A stretch of DNA of 64,000 nucleotides from Halosolutus halophilus (GCF_022869805.1 NZ_CP094974.1:1674001-1738000); one strand, 5' to 3'. Numbered from the stretch's first letter, positions 19,275 to 28,318 are shown. The notes: generated by a model not told the origin, from the sequence alone. Program-made: numbers and translations.

Positions 19275-19475
19275 ATGGTCTTCAAGAAGATCAGACTGAT
19301 CGGGACGAGCACGGAGAGTTTCGACGACGCCGCCGACGACGCCATCGATCGGGCCGAAGACACGCTCCAGAACGTCTACTGGATCGAAGTCGACGAACTC
19401 GGGGTCGAGATCGCAAGCGTCGACGAGCGGGAGTACCAGGCCGAGGTCACCGTCGCGTTCGAACTCGAGGACTGA
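19275..19475 (+). CDS. Dodecin
   Basis: A 66-residue protein matching dodecin over its full length: [19 protein letters not shown] at the start, [14 protein letters not shown] in the middle with the flavin-stacking tryptophan, and [13 protein letters not shown] at the end. Haloarchaeal dodecin forms a hollow dodecamer that stores riboflavin and protects it from light. It stands alone between two transcription units. Confidence 0.95.
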   Translation: MVFKKIRLIGTSTESFDDAADDAIDRAEDTLQNVYWIEVDELGVEIASVDEREYQAEVTVAFELED

Positions 19476-19648
19476 CGGCAGCCTCTCGAGCCGTTCCGCT
19501 GGGCCGCTCGACCGATCGATCTGTCGAGCGCCAGCTGGCCTGGCCCGCGACACGATTTACCGGCCGCTGTGTGCTCGTTTTCGTTCGAGAGAAGTGAGGG
19601 CTCGATCCGGTTCCAGTCCGCGACCGGGACGGTGCGTCGATTCCGTTT

Positions 19649-20023
19649 CTACGTCCGGAACGATTCGCCACAGCCACACTCGCTGACGACGTTGGGGTTC
19701 TCGACGTGGAACCCTTCGGCCTGAAGCCCGTGCTCGTAGTCGAGAATGCTACCCTCGATGTACTTCAGGCTCGCCGGATCGACGAACACGCGCAGGTCGT
19801 GGTGTTCGTAGATCGTGTCGTCCTCGTCCGGTGCGTCGTCGAACCGCATCCCGTAGGAGAGGCCGGCACAACCGCCCTGCTGGACGAAGAGACGGAGTCC
19901 CGCCTCGCCGTCGTCGAGCCCCTCGTTCTCGAGCAGGGAGAGGGCCTGTTCGGCGGCGTCCTCCGTCACTTCGATCTCGGGGCGGGTCTCCGCTTCCCCG
20001 CCGTCCATGCTGTCCGTGCTCAT
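19649..20023 (-). CDS. HesB/IscA family iron-sulfur cluster protein
   Basis: A 124-residue A-type scaffold or carrier protein. Three conserved cysteines are visible: one in QQGGCAGLSYGMRF and two in the terminal SECGCGESF. These bind or deliver the Fe-S cluster. An acidic extension precedes EIEVTEDAAEQALSLL. I set the start at the ATG at 20023. The longer open frame is arginine-rich and covers a TATA-like AGTTAACACC near 20046-20055. Confidence 0.93.
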   Translation of the reverse strand: MSTDSMDGGEAETRPEIEVTEDAAEQALSLLENEGLDDGEAGLRLFVQQGGCAGLSYGMRFDDAPDEDDTIYEHHDLRVFVDPASLKYIEGSILDYEHGLQAEGFHVENPNVVSECGCGESFRT

Positions 20024-20241
20024 GTCATCCCTTACCGGCGCGATGGTGTTAACTGTGACGCCACGCGAACCTGTTCTGGCCGGCCCAGACGATCCGCAAC
20101 GGAGTATGGCGGGACCGTCGATCCGAGACGGATTCGACACTCTTCGGCCCGATCGACGCTCGGCCGGTGTCGCACTCCACGACTCGATTCTCGCCCGGCG
20201 TCGCATCCCGCCGCTCGACGCCGGTATCGGTGGACTCGCCC

Positions 20242-20457
20242 CTAGGCGCGCGATCGTCGCTGGACCGATCGATAGTACGTCCCGAACATGCGTTCGTCGT
20301 TGGCCGACAGCGTCACGTCGTTCTCGGCCAGCAACTCGATCATCCGCTCGACCTCGCAGTCGTACCAGACCGAGAGGAGGCGGACGTTTCGCTGCGCGTA
20401 ATCGTAGTTTCGTTCGAGGACGCGTGCATCGGTCGGATCGACCTCACGCGGTTCCAT
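20242..20457 (-). CDS. Small hypothetical protein
   Basis: A 71-residue protein, charged and probably helical, beginning MEPREVDPTDARVLERNYDY and containing VWYDCEVERMIELLAENDVTL. It has the acidic residue content and codon pattern of its neighbours, and no better frame exists here. I do not recognise the family. It stands alone between the IscA-type and hisD genes. Confidence 0.6.
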   Translation of the reverse strand: MEPREVDPTDARVLERNYDYAQRNVRLLSVWYDCEVERMIELLAENDVTLSANDERMFGTYYRSVQRRSRA

Positions 20458-20575
20458 CAGTACGTACTCCGGGACGCAGCTACGTAAAACCAGTTTGCGA
20501 TTCGGTGACCTGTTCTCGGCGAGCGGAAACCGCCGTTAACCGTGGCTTACGGCCACTCAATCACCGGTCTCGTCG

Positions 20576-21889
20576 TCACTCGTCGACCCTGCGGTCTCCC
20601 CCGGATTCGCCGGTCTCGAGTCGCCGTCGCACGCTCTCGGCGTGAGCCTCGAGCCCTTCGGCGTCGGCGAGCGCGGTAATCGTCCCGCCGATGTCGGCCA
20701 ATCCCTCGCTCGAGAGCCGCTGGACGGTCGTCGATCGGAGGAAGGTCTCGACGGAGAGGCCGCCGGTGACGCGCGCGCCGCCGTTGGTCGGCAGGACGTG
20801 GTTGGTACCGCTCGCGTAGTCGCCCGCCGCGACGGGGGTGTTCGGGCCGAGAAAGACGCTGCCCGCGCTGTCGATACGCGCGAGGATCGACTCGTCGTCG
20901 TCGGCGACGATCGCGAGGTGTTCCGGCGCGTACTCCTCGGTGAAGAGGATTCCCTCGCTCATCGATCGAGCCAGCAAGACGCCGCTGGCGTCGTGGGCGA
21001 GTGCGTCGCGAATCACGTCTTCGCGCTCGCGCGCGCCAGCCTGCTCGTCGACGGCCGCCGCGACGGCGTCGGCGGTCGCCTCGTCGTCGGTCACGGCGAC
21101 CACGGAGGCGTTCGGATCGTGTTCGGCCTGCGCGACGAGTTCCGCGGCGACGAGGTCCGGATCGGCCGTCTCGTCGGCGATCACGACGACCTCGCTCGGT
21201 CCCGCGAGGAAGTCGATTTCGACGTCGCCGCGAACTTCGCCCTTCGCGGCGGTGACCCACCGGTTGCCCGGGCCGACGATCTTCTGGACCCGCGTGATCG
21301 TCTCGGTGCCGTACGCGAGGCCGGCGACGGCCTGTGCACCGCCGACGCTGTAGACCGCGTCCGCCCCGGCGGCGTGGATCGCCGCGAGCGTGGCCGGGTT
21401 CTGCTCGTCGGCCGGCGGGGTCACGACCGACACGTGGTCGACGCCGGCGACGACCGCCGGGACGACGCCCATGATCGCACTCGAGGGGTAGGCCGCCGAG
21501 CCGCCGGGGACGTAGACACCGACGCGATCGATCGGCCGGAACCGCCGGCCCAGTTCCCGCCCGGTCCCGAACTCCTCGCGCCAGTCCTCCGGTAGTTGCG
21601 CCTCGTGGAACTCTCGGACGTTGTCGGCGGCCGTCTCGATCGCCTCGCGGAGGTCCGGATCGAGGTCGTCGTACGCGCGCTCGCACGCGTCAGTGATTTC
21701 CATGCTTCCGAGTTCGACGTCGTCGAATTCGCTCGTGAACTCGCGGACGGCGACGTCGCCCTCCTCGCGGACCCGGTCTACGATCCCGCGAACGTCGTCT
21801 CTGATCGCCTCGATACCGGCGTCGCGCTCGAAGAACGCGGCGCGGTCGTCCGGCCCGAGGTCGGCGATCGGCTGCACGTCGACTGTCAT
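20576..21889 (-). CDS. hisD: Histidinol dehydrogenase
   Basis: A 437-residue enzyme of the last two steps of histidine synthesis, oxidising L-histidinol to L-histidine with NAD and a zinc ion. The match spans the full family length. FLAGPSEVVVIADETADPDLVAAEL and the catalytic histidine region FTEEYAPEHLAIVAD are clear, and so is the N-terminal VREEGDVAVREFT. It is not in a his operon. hisC lies 37 kb away at 58659, in line with the scattered his genes of haloarchaea. Confidence 0.96.
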   Translation of the reverse strand: MTVDVQPIADLGPDDRAAFFERDAGIEAIRDDVRGIVDRVREEGDVAVREFTSEFDDVELGSMEITDACERAYDDLDPDLREAIETAADNVREFHEAQLPEDWREEFGTGRELGRRFRPIDRVGVYVPGGSAAYPSSAIMGVVPAVVAGVDHVSVVTPPADEQNPATLAAIHAAGADAVYSVGGAQAVAGLAYGTETITRVQKIVGPGNRWVTAAKGEVRGDVEIDFLAGPSEVVVIADETADPDLVAAELVAQAEHDPNASVVAVTDDEATADAVAAAVDEQAGAREREDVIRDALAHDASGVLLARSMSEGILFTEEYAPEHLAIVADDDESILARIDSAGSVFLGPNTPVAAGDYASGTNHVLPTNGGARVTGGLSVETFLRSTTVQRLSSEGLADIGGTITALADAEGLEAHAESVRRRLETGESGGDRRVDE

Positions 21890-21926
21890 AGCCCGGTCTT
21901 CGGGCGGGCCGCGAAAAACGGTTTCC

Positions 21927-22142
21927 TTACGCGTTCTCGACCTCCCAGATCCCGACGGCGTCCAGGGTCGCCCTGACGAAGAGGTAGACGAGCAGGACGA
22001 AGCCGACGATCGCGAACGGCGCCTGCAACAGGTCCGCAGTGGGGCGACCGAGGAGAAGTTGCCCGAATCCGCGGACGAAGAAGCTCAGGATCACGAGGCC
22101 GAGCGCGACGACCGCGAGTTTGACGAATCCCGATCGGTTCAT
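21927..22142 (-). CDS. Small two-helix membrane protein
   Basis: A 71-residue protein with two hydrophobic segments, VKLAVVALGLVILSFFVRGF and LQAPFAIVGFVLLVYLFVRATL, and a short polar tail. The family is unknown to me. It lies 37 bases upstream of hisD on the same strand and could be in one transcript with it. Confidence 0.65.
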   Translation of the reverse strand: MNRSGFVKLAVVALGLVILSFFVRGFGQLLLGRPTADLLQAPFAIVGFVLLVYLFVRATLDAVGIWEVENA

Positions 22143-22258
22143 ACCCGTTCGTTTCGAGTCCGATCGCTAAATCGTATCGGTTAGCGGAGTCGCCGCCGCT
22201 GTCGCGTTGCGCTCACTGACGCTATCGCGCCGCACCCGTCGGCGCTGGCGCGTCGCAC

Positions 22259-23107
22259 TCACCGGACGTCGGCACTCGCCGCACGACCGATCGCGTAGAC
22301 CGCGACGCTCCCGAATACGACCGCCAGCGCGAGCAGAACGGCGAGTGCAGGGACCAGGGTGTCCCACATCCCGCCGAAGCGGGTCATCTCGACCACGGTC
22401 ATGGTGTCCTCGCCGAGCATCACCGCCCGGGTCGCGTCGACGCCGTAGGTGATCGGATTGACGGCTGCGATCGTCTGGATCCAGTCGGGGAGAGCGGTCA
22501 GCGGGAGGAACGCACTCGAGACGAACAGCAAGGGCAACTGGAGCAGGTTCGCCCCGATGATCGTCGACTCCTCGTCGCGGGTGACGACCGCGAGCACGTT
22601 CGAGAACGCGGTGAACCAGACAGAGAAGAGCACGCAGATGGCCACGATCCCGATCGCGCCGGGGACGCCGGTCGCGATTTCGGCCCCGAGCAGGACGCCC
22701 AGGCCGAGCACGATGACGACCTGGGCCACGATCCGTACGACTTCCGCGAGGGTCTTGCCGAGGAAGACGGCCGTCCGGTTCATCGGGCTGACGAGCGTCT
22801 TCTCGAACATCCCGTTCTCGATGTCGTTGACCAGGCCGATCCCCGACGTCGCGGCCGCGACCAGCGCGACCTGGATGACGATCGCGGGCACGAGGTAGGT
22901 CTCGTAGCTGATCCCCTCGAGGGCGGCCGTCGCGACGCCGCCGAACACCTGCGTGAACAGGACGAGGAAGATGATCGGCTGGACGAGCGAGACCACGAGC
23001 ACGAACGGATTCCGGACGGACTTGATCGTCCACCGGACGAACGTCACCCGGACGTCGCTCGCGAATCCGCCGCCGGCGCGATCGACCGTCGTCGACGGGG
23101 TACTCAC
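22259..23107 (-). CDS. ABC-2 type transporter permease
   Basis: A 282-residue permease of the DrrB/NodJ group with six membrane segments. It carries NPFVLVVSLVQPIIFLVLF near the start and the family pattern LLFVSSAFLPLTALPDWIQTIAAVNPITYGVDA in the second half. It overlaps its ATPase gene by 4 bases. Such pairs export drugs, lipids or polysaccharide precursors, and the cargo is not determined. Confidence 0.92.
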   Translation of the reverse strand: MSTPSTTVDRAGGGFASDVRVTFVRWTIKSVRNPFVLVVSLVQPIIFLVLFTQVFGGVATAALEGISYETYLVPAIVIQVALVAAATSGIGLVNDIENGMFEKTLVSPMNRTAVFLGKTLAEVVRIVAQVVIVLGLGVLLGAEIATGVPGAIGIVAICVLFSVWFTAFSNVLAVVTRDEESTIIGANLLQLPLLFVSSAFLPLTALPDWIQTIAAVNPITYGVDATRAVMLGEDTMTVVEMTRFGGMWDTLVPALAVLLALAVVFGSVAVYAIGRAASADVR

Positions 23108-24216
23108 CGGCGACCTCCATCGCGGTCGTTCGGGTCGTTCTGCTCGTCCGACTCGTTCGAACCGCCGTCACCGACTGCCCGCGAGTCGGGGACGCCGTCG
23201 TCGCTTCCGGCGTAGTCGCCAGCCCCGGGACCGCCTCCCTCGCGATCGCCGGTCTCGGAACGGCTGTCGTCCCGATCGCCGGTGACGGCGAGGAAGACGT
23301 CGTCCAGCGTCGGGGCCCGGACGTCGAAGCCCACGACGTCGATCCCGTCGTCGCGAAGGGCGACCAGGAGGTCGGTCCCGCTGGTGCGGGCGTCGCGTGC
23401 GGTCACCGCCAGTCCCTCGTCGGTCGGCTCGACCGTCGTCCCCGCTGCGAACAGGCCATTCTCGCGAGCGATTTCGACGGCGCGCGCCCGTCGGTCCGGA
23501 TCCGCCAGTTGCACGTCGAGGACTTCGCCCCCGACGCGACGCTTGAGCGCCCCGGGCGTTCCGTCCGCGACGACGGTCCCGTTCTGGATCACCGAGAGGC
23601 GATCGCACAGCTGATCGGCTTCCTCCAGGTACTGCGTCGTCAGGAAGACGGTCGTCCCCTCGTCGTTGATCCGCCGGAAGTACTCCCAGAGCCGGTTCCG
23701 TGCGGCGGGATCGAGTCCCGTCGTGGGTTCGTCGAGAAAGACCAGCGGCGGCCGGTGGACGAGCGCCGTCGCCGCGTCGAGGCGCTTTTTCATCCCGCCG
23801 GAAAAGTCGTCCGCCTCCTTGTCCCCGGCGTCGGTGAGGTCCACGAGTTCGAGCAGTTCTTCGATCCGCTCGGCTCGCTCCGATCGGGGGACGCCGTATG
23901 CGTCACAGGCGTACCGCAGGTTCTCTCGGGCGGTGAGTTCCGGATCGATGCTGATCTCCTGGGCCATATAGCCCACCGTCGCGCGCACGCTCCGCGGCGT
24001 CTCGAGGGCGTCGAACCCGTTTATCGTCACCGTCCCCGCCGTCGGCCGCAACAGGGTGACGAGCGTCTTGATCATCGTCGTCTTCCCCGCACCGTTCGGC
24101 CCGAGAAAGCCGAAAAATTCGCCGCGCTCGACGAGGAGGTCGACGCCGCGGACCGCCTCGGTGCCGTCCGCGTAGGTTACCGCCACGTCGCGCGCTTCGA
24201 TCGCGTAGTCGGTCAC
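23104..24216 (-). CDS. ABC exporter ATPase (DrrA type)
   Basis: A 370-residue ATPase. Walker A is GPNGAGKTTMIK, the signature is FSGGMKKRLDAATAL, and Walker B is LVFLDEPTTGLDP. A DrrA-like C-terminal domain follows (TVEPTDEGLAVTARD). After residue 320 comes an unusual low-complexity tail of Asp, Gly, Ser and Asn with many RD and ND repeats that the family lacks. The stop overlaps the permease start, so the two form one exporter operon. Confidence 0.93.
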   Translation of the reverse strand: MTDYAIEARDVAVTYADGTEAVRGVDLLVERGEFFGFLGPNGAGKTTMIKTLVTLLRPTAGTVTINGFDALETPRSVRATVGYMAQEISIDPELTARENLRYACDAYGVPRSERAERIEELLELVDLTDAGDKEADDFSGGMKKRLDAATALVHRPPLVFLDEPTTGLDPAARNRLWEYFRRINDEGTTVFLTTQYLEEADQLCDRLSVIQNGTVVADGTPGALKRRVGGEVLDVQLADPDRRARAVEIARENGLFAAGTTVEPTDEGLAVTARDARTSGTDLLVALRDDGIDVVGFDVRAPTLDDVFLAVTGDRDDSRSETGDREGGGPGAGDYAGSDDGVPDSRAVGDGGSNESDEQNDPNDRDGGRR

Positions 24217-24326
24217 AGTACCGTTACGACGGCGACGCGGATAAACCAGCGAGTCCGAGTGGCTCTCGTAACTTCGAAATCCGAACTCTCGGGAGAAACG
24301 GCTCCGAATCGATCGTTTTCACCCGG

Positions 24327-24878
24327 TCACTCGCCGACCGGATCGAGGTCGTACTTGTCGGCCCAGACGTGCAGGTGGCCGAAGGCCGGGAACAGCGCCC
24401 GCGCCTTCTCGGTCGGTTCGTACTCGACCCTGGGTGGCACCTCCGCGTAGGATTCCCGCCGGAGCAGCCCCGCTGCGACCAGTTCGTCGAGTCGCACGGA
24501 GAGCGTGTTCGCCGGAATCTCCAGTCGACGCTCGAGTTCCGAGAACCGGAGCGGTTCGTCGGCGAACGCGAACGTCGAGAGGACCGCGATGGCGTGGGCC
24601 CTGCCGAACAGGTCGAGCAGATCCGCGACAGTTCCCTCGACGCGTTCGCGTTCCCCCGGCGCGAGCCGATTGCGGAGTTTTCGGGCGTGATCCTGTCCCC
24701 GAGCACCGGGTCCCCGATCGAGGGGCGATTCGTCGGCCCCGTCCAGGTCGGTCTCCCGCGGTCCGTCGTTCGATCGATCGTCTACGGGAGAGGCGTCGTT
24801 CGGCCGTCCGTCGCCTGAAGCGCTATCCGTCCCGGGGGCGTCGACGTTCGGCTCCGATTCGTTCGACGGTTCGTCCAT
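24327..24878 (-). CDS. HxlR-like winged-helix transcriptional regulator
   Basis: A 183-residue regulator. The first 70 residues are acidic and low in complexity. The DNA-binding part carries LDLFGRAHAIAVLSTFAF, then LRFSELERRLEIPANTLSVRLDEL and AAGLLRRESYAEVPPRVEYEP, which is the HxlR winged-helix pattern. It is divergent from an NAD(P)-binding reductase gene, a classic HxlR arrangement in which the regulator senses electrophilic or oxidative stress. The 127-base gap between the two holds a palindrome. Confidence 0.88.
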   Translation of the reverse strand: MDEPSNESEPNVDAPGTDSASGDGRPNDASPVDDRSNDGPRETDLDGADESPLDRGPGARGQDHARKLRNRLAPGERERVEGTVADLLDLFGRAHAIAVLSTFAFADEPLRFSELERRLEIPANTLSVRLDELVAAGLLRRESYAEVPPRVEYEPTEKARALFPAFGHLHVWADKYDLDPVGE

Positions 24879-24960
24879 ACCGACTACGCCACACCAACGC
24901 CCTAATACTTCGGGTTTCGAACCACTGGCAAGCCGTAGCGTTTCTCCCCACCGGTTCGAG

Positions 24961-24970
24961 ACTTCGAAGT
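24961..24970. promoter_or_regulatory. Candidate operator palindrome
   Basis: The sequence ACTTCGAAGT is a perfect 10-base palindrome in the gap between the divergent HxlR-type regulator and the reductase genes. It is followed by a TATA-like TACTATCTTAATG. A related half-site, TACTTCGGG, occurs at 24907-24915. HxlR proteins usually bind such inverted repeats in divergent gaps, so this is a reasonable operator guess. Confidence 0.4.
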
Positions 24971-25005
24971 TACTATCTTAATGCTCTAAAATCCGAAGGA
25001 AGCGT

Positions 25006-25200
25006 ATGCTCATCGCGACCTTCGATGTGACCGGGCGAACGGGTGTGTCGCTCCCTCGACAGGCGATCGATCGCAATCAGATCGTCATCGCGCACGCGCG
25101 CTCGCCCGAGAACCTCCCGTCTGCCGACGCGGCCCCCGTCGAGAGTGACGTATACCCCGGTGAGGGGATCGTCGAGGTCGTCGCTGGGGTGGGGAGATGA
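25006..25200 (+). pseudogene. Truncated N-terminal fragment of an NAD(P)-binding reductase
   Basis: Sixty-four codons that resemble the first quarter of an NmrA/SDR-type protein. MLIATFDVTGRTG stands where GATGRTG would bind the dinucleotide, followed by IVIAHARSPENLP and then SDVYPGEGIVEVVAG. The Rossmann glycine motif is already damaged (FDVTGRTG) and the frame stops at residue 64, just where a full protein would continue. Its TGA overlaps the ATG of the complete reductase at 25197. I read it as a decayed gene, though it might still be translated as a leader. Confidence 0.6.
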
Positions 25201-26039
25201 GACCCGTGCTCGTCACCGGGGCGACCGGCACCGTCGGCCGCCACGTCGTCGACGGCCTCCGCGACGCGCCGGACGTCGCCGTCACTGCTGCGAGTCGCGA
25301 TCCCGATAGAGCACGGGACCGGCTCGACTGTCCGGTCGTGGCGTTCGACGTTACCGATCCGACGACCTTCCGGGATGCGTTCGCCGACGTCGACGCCCTG
25401 TTTCTCGTTCGTCCGCCGGCACTGTCCCGCGTCCGACGGGATATCGTCCCCGCTCTGGCCGCGGCGATCGGTGCCGGCGTCGATCACGTCGTCTTCCTCT
25501 CCGTGATCGGAGCCGACAGGAACCCGCTCGTTCCGCACGCGCGCATCGAATCGTGGCTCGCCGAGTCGGGGGTCGATACGACGTTCCTGCGCGCGTCGTT
25601 TTTCATGCAGAACCTCTCGACGACTCACCGCGAGGAGATTCGGCGCGGCGAACTCCCCGTCCCCGCCGGCACCGGGGCGACGAGTTTCGTCGACGCGCGA
25701 GACGTCGCCGCCGTTGCGGTCGAGACGCTCCGGACGGGGACGACGGGTTCCTACACTCTCACCGGTCCCGAGGCGATCGAGTACGACGCGGTCTGCCGGC
25801 GACTCTCGGCGATGCTCGATCACGAGGTCACGTACGACCCGCCGTCACTCCCGCGGTTTTGCTGGTCGCAGTACCGCTCGGGGGGGAGTCTCGTCCGGGC
25901 CGCCGTGGTCGCCGCGATCTACACGACCGTCCGTCTCGGCCTCGCCGATCGGGTGACCGACGACGTTCGAACCGTCCTCGGCCGGCCACCGATCGATTTC
26001 GAGACGTTCGTCCGGGACTACCGATCGGTCTGGACCTAG
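25197..26039 (+). CDS. NmrA-like NAD(P)-dependent reductase
   Basis: A 280-residue atypical short-chain dehydrogenase. The dinucleotide motif is GATGTVGRHV (residues 8-17). VVFLSVIGADRNPLVPHARIE and the DARDVAAVAVETLRTG region match the NmrA/YtfG-like group of quinone or stress-linked reductases. There is no YxxxK catalytic pair, which is normal for this group. It is divergent from the HxlR-type regulator and follows a truncated relative with a 4-base overlap. Confidence 0.85.
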   Translation: MRPVLVTGATGTVGRHVVDGLRDAPDVAVTAASRDPDRARDRLDCPVVAFDVTDPTTFRDAFADVDALFLVRPPALSRVRRDIVPALAAAIGAGVDHVVFLSVIGADRNPLVPHARIESWLAESGVDTTFLRASFFMQNLSTTHREEIRRGELPVPAGTGATSFVDARDVAAVAVETLRTGTTGSYTLTGPEAIEYDAVCRRLSAMLDHEVTYDPPSLPRFCWSQYRSGGSLVRAAVVAAIYTTVRLGLADRVTDDVRTVLGRPPIDFETFVRDYRSVWT

Positions 26040-26127
26040 CGCCGGGCCCGCGACTGCGATCCGTCCCGCGATTCGTCACCGGCATAGGCGCTCCATAACT
26101 ATCCCGTACTCGCTACACCTCGCCCGT

Positions 26128-26763
26128 ATGTGGCCGTGGGAACACGCGATCGTCGGCTATGTCGTCTATTCGCTCTTCGTCCGGATCGTTTATCGAGACT
26201 CGCCGGGCGGACTCGAGGCGTTCGCCGTCGTCTTCGCCTCGGTCGTGCCGGATCTCGTCGACAAGCCGCTCGCGTGGGAGTTCGGCGTCTTCGAGTCGGG
26301 CTACGCGGTCGGACACTCCGTTTTCGTCGCGGTGCCGGTGGTGCTGTTCGTCGGCGTAATCGCCCGGGCGGCCGGCCGGCCGCTGTCGGGCGTCGCCTTC
26401 GGACTGGGCTATCTGTTACACCTTCCGGCGGACGTGTTCTACGGGTACGTCAGTGCGGGAATCGTCCAGTTCGAAATACTGCTCTGGCCGGTCGACCCGG
26501 TCGTCGCTCCCCCACAGGAGCGGCCGCCGGGATTCGCGACGACGTTCCTGCGGCTGTTCGACGACTACCAGGGTGCGCTCCTCGCGGGCGACCTCTCGCC
26601 CTATCTTCGGCTCCAGCTCGGGCTCGCCGTGGTCGCCTTCCTGCTCTGGCTCGCCGACGGTGTGCCCGTCCTTCGCGAGACGCTGCTCGGCGGGACGCGA
26701 CTCGCCGGTGCGGTTCGTAATCGCCTGACCGGGCCGCCTGCGGATTCTCCTCGCCGCCGATAG
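26128..26763 (+). CDS. YdjM-like metal-dependent hydrolase family membrane protein
   Basis: A 211-residue membrane protein. The start WPWEHAIVGYVVYSLFVRIV, the loop VPDLVDKPLAWEFGVFE, and VGHSVFVAVPVVLF with the later YLLHLPADVFYG carry the family's His and Asp residues. It has five or so membrane segments. It is a smaller relative of the product of 16857-17840. The function is unknown. Confidence 0.8.
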   Translation: MWPWEHAIVGYVVYSLFVRIVYRDSPGGLEAFAVVFASVVPDLVDKPLAWEFGVFESGYAVGHSVFVAVPVVLFVGVIARAAGRPLSGVAFGLGYLLHLPADVFYGYVSAGIVQFEILLWPVDPVVAPPQERPPGFATTFLRLFDDYQGALLAGDLSPYLRLQLGLAVVAFLLWLADGVPVLRETLLGGTRLAGAVRNRLTGPPADSPRRR

Positions 26764-26871
26764 CTCCGCGGCGATCGGGCGAAGCCGACAGGCTATTTGT
26801 GATCGCCACGCTACGGATCAGACGATGACAGCCGCTCGTCGCCGATCGGCGTCCGTCCGGGGTGGACAGCC

Positions 26872-27552
26872 GTGAGTTCGATCGGCACGGTCACCCGACG
26901 ACTCTCCCGTCCGAGTCCGGTGTCGACGGTCGTCTGGACCTCCGTGTTGGTGTTCGAGGCAACGTTGATTCTCGCCTACGTGAGCGTCAGGGGTGCCCAC
27001 CTCGGCCTCTTTCACGTCTTTCCGTTCGTCTGGCTCAACCTCAGCGGGTGGGTGCTCTGGCGGACGTCCGTGCCGTCCGGAAACCACCGCCAGAAGCTCG
27101 TCGCAGGAGCGATCGCGGTCGGCTACTTCGCCCTGCTCGGGTACTTCGGCGGTCTGTACGACCTGTTCCCGCTCGCTGGCCACCCCGAAGCTCATGCACA
27201 GCAGTTCCTGGGGCTCGAATATACGATCGTGATGCCACCCGGATACGGTCCGGCGCTGTTTTACACGACCTCGGTGGTAAAACTCGCGCTCTCTCCGTAT
27301 CTGCTCGTCGGGTACATCACGCTGGCGTATCTCGTCTACGTCACCGTGCTGGATGCGTCCAACGCCGCGGCGTCCGGCATTCTCGGGATATTCGCCTGTA
27401 TCAGCTGCTCGTGGCCGATCCTCGCCTCGATCGTCGGCGGTGCCGGGGCCACCGGTGCGCTCGCGACCACCGTCTACGCGCAGGCGTACGAACTCTCGAC
27501 GATCGCGTTCGTGGTGACGGTCGCGCTCCTGTACTGGCGACCGTTCGAGTGA
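26872..27552 (+). CDS. Hypothetical haloarchaeal membrane protein (DUF7546-like)
   Basis: A 226-residue protein with about seven hydrophobic segments, for example LVFEATLILAYVSV, VAGAIAVGYFALLGYFGGLYDL and ALATTVYAQAYELSTIAFVVTVALLYW. The segment ISCSWPILASIVGGAG is typical of a haloarchaeal membrane family that I recall as DUF7546. The start is GTG at 26872. No function is known. Confidence 0.75.
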   Translation: MSSIGTVTRRLSRPSPVSTVVWTSVLVFEATLILAYVSVRGAHLGLFHVFPFVWLNLSGWVLWRTSVPSGNHRQKLVAGAIAVGYFALLGYFGGLYDLFPLAGHPEAHAQQFLGLEYTIVMPPGYGPALFYTTSVVKLALSPYLLVGYITLAYLVYVTVLDASNAAASGILGIFACISCSWPILASIVGGAGATGALATTVYAQAYELSTIAFVVTVALLYWRPFE

Positions 27553-27602
27553 GGCGACGACGACTGACCTTCGGAGACGATCGATCGAGGCCTCAACCGG
27601 AC

Positions 27603-27830
27603 GTTCTACTCGAAGTAACAGTTCCCGTCGTCATAGAACGCCGTCTTCCGGTCGCCGGCGTCGCTCCCGAGATGCGAGAACGCGCCCGGAACCGGCCGAT
27701 CGCACCGATCTCCGTCTGGATCGCTTCCCACCGACGGCTTCCGTCGGGGCACGCCGCTCACTGACCGGGAAGAGATATCCTGCGAGCGAGAGCGTCGTGC
27801 CGACGATCGCTGACGACTGACTCGATTCGC
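27603..27830 (-). pseudogene. Possible remnant of a small membrane protein gene
   Basis: Two minus-strand frames contain protein-like pieces in sequence. One has a hydrophobic stretch, SAIVGTTLSLAGYLFPVSERR. The other has a hydrophilic end, GSDAGDRKTAFYDDGNCYFE followed by a stop. Both pieces look more like haloarchaeal protein than the rest of this gap, and a frameshift between them would give one short membrane protein. I know no named relative and the call is tentative. Confidence 0.3.
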
Positions 27831-28068
27831 CCGATCGGCGGGCGTCGGCGGATTCGAGCCGGTCATTCGTCCGGGAATCCGTACCATACTCGGATGCCGC
27901 GATCCTAACTCGTGGCACTCGTGTGGATCGCCGTCCCGCCGGTCGATTCGATCGGACATCGGCACTGACCGGCGACGATTCCCCGGTCTTGCCCGTTTCG
28001 TCGTGCCGTTACGAGGGACACTGCCGCGAGAATGACCAACGTGGATCAGACGGCCTCCGAGACGACGG

Positions 28069-28082
28069 CCTTATGTATGCAC
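28069..28082 (+). promoter_or_regulatory. rRNA promoter P1
   Basis: The TATA-like block CCTTATGTATGCAC follows CCGAGACGACGG and is followed by a GCGTTCGAAACTAATGCGAACG stretch, a pattern known from haloarchaeal rRNA promoters. The same CCGAGACGACG prefix recurs in P2. Confidence 0.6.
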
Positions 28083-28236
28083 CCGGCGTTCGAAACTAAT
28101 GCGAACGACGTGGCGCACGCCGCCACGTTCCCTCCGGCTGTATTCCAGCGCGGAGGCAGGCACCGTATCCGTCCACTCGTGACGGCATCCGGATCAGTAC
28201 CGATCGACGCCGGTGAACCGGCGATCCGAGACGACG

Positions 28237-28250
28237 CCCTTATATGTACA
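28237..28250 (+). promoter_or_regulatory. rRNA promoter P2
   Basis: The block CCCTTATATGTACA follows CCGAGACGACG, nearly repeating P1, which lies 168 bases upstream. The CCCTTA core is the feature shared by P1-P3. Confidence 0.6.
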
Positions 28251-28318
28251 GGGCGCGTCCGACATGGTACGCAAAACCCCACGCCGGAAGCGGTTTCCGG
28301 TGCGGGATCGATCCGTTG

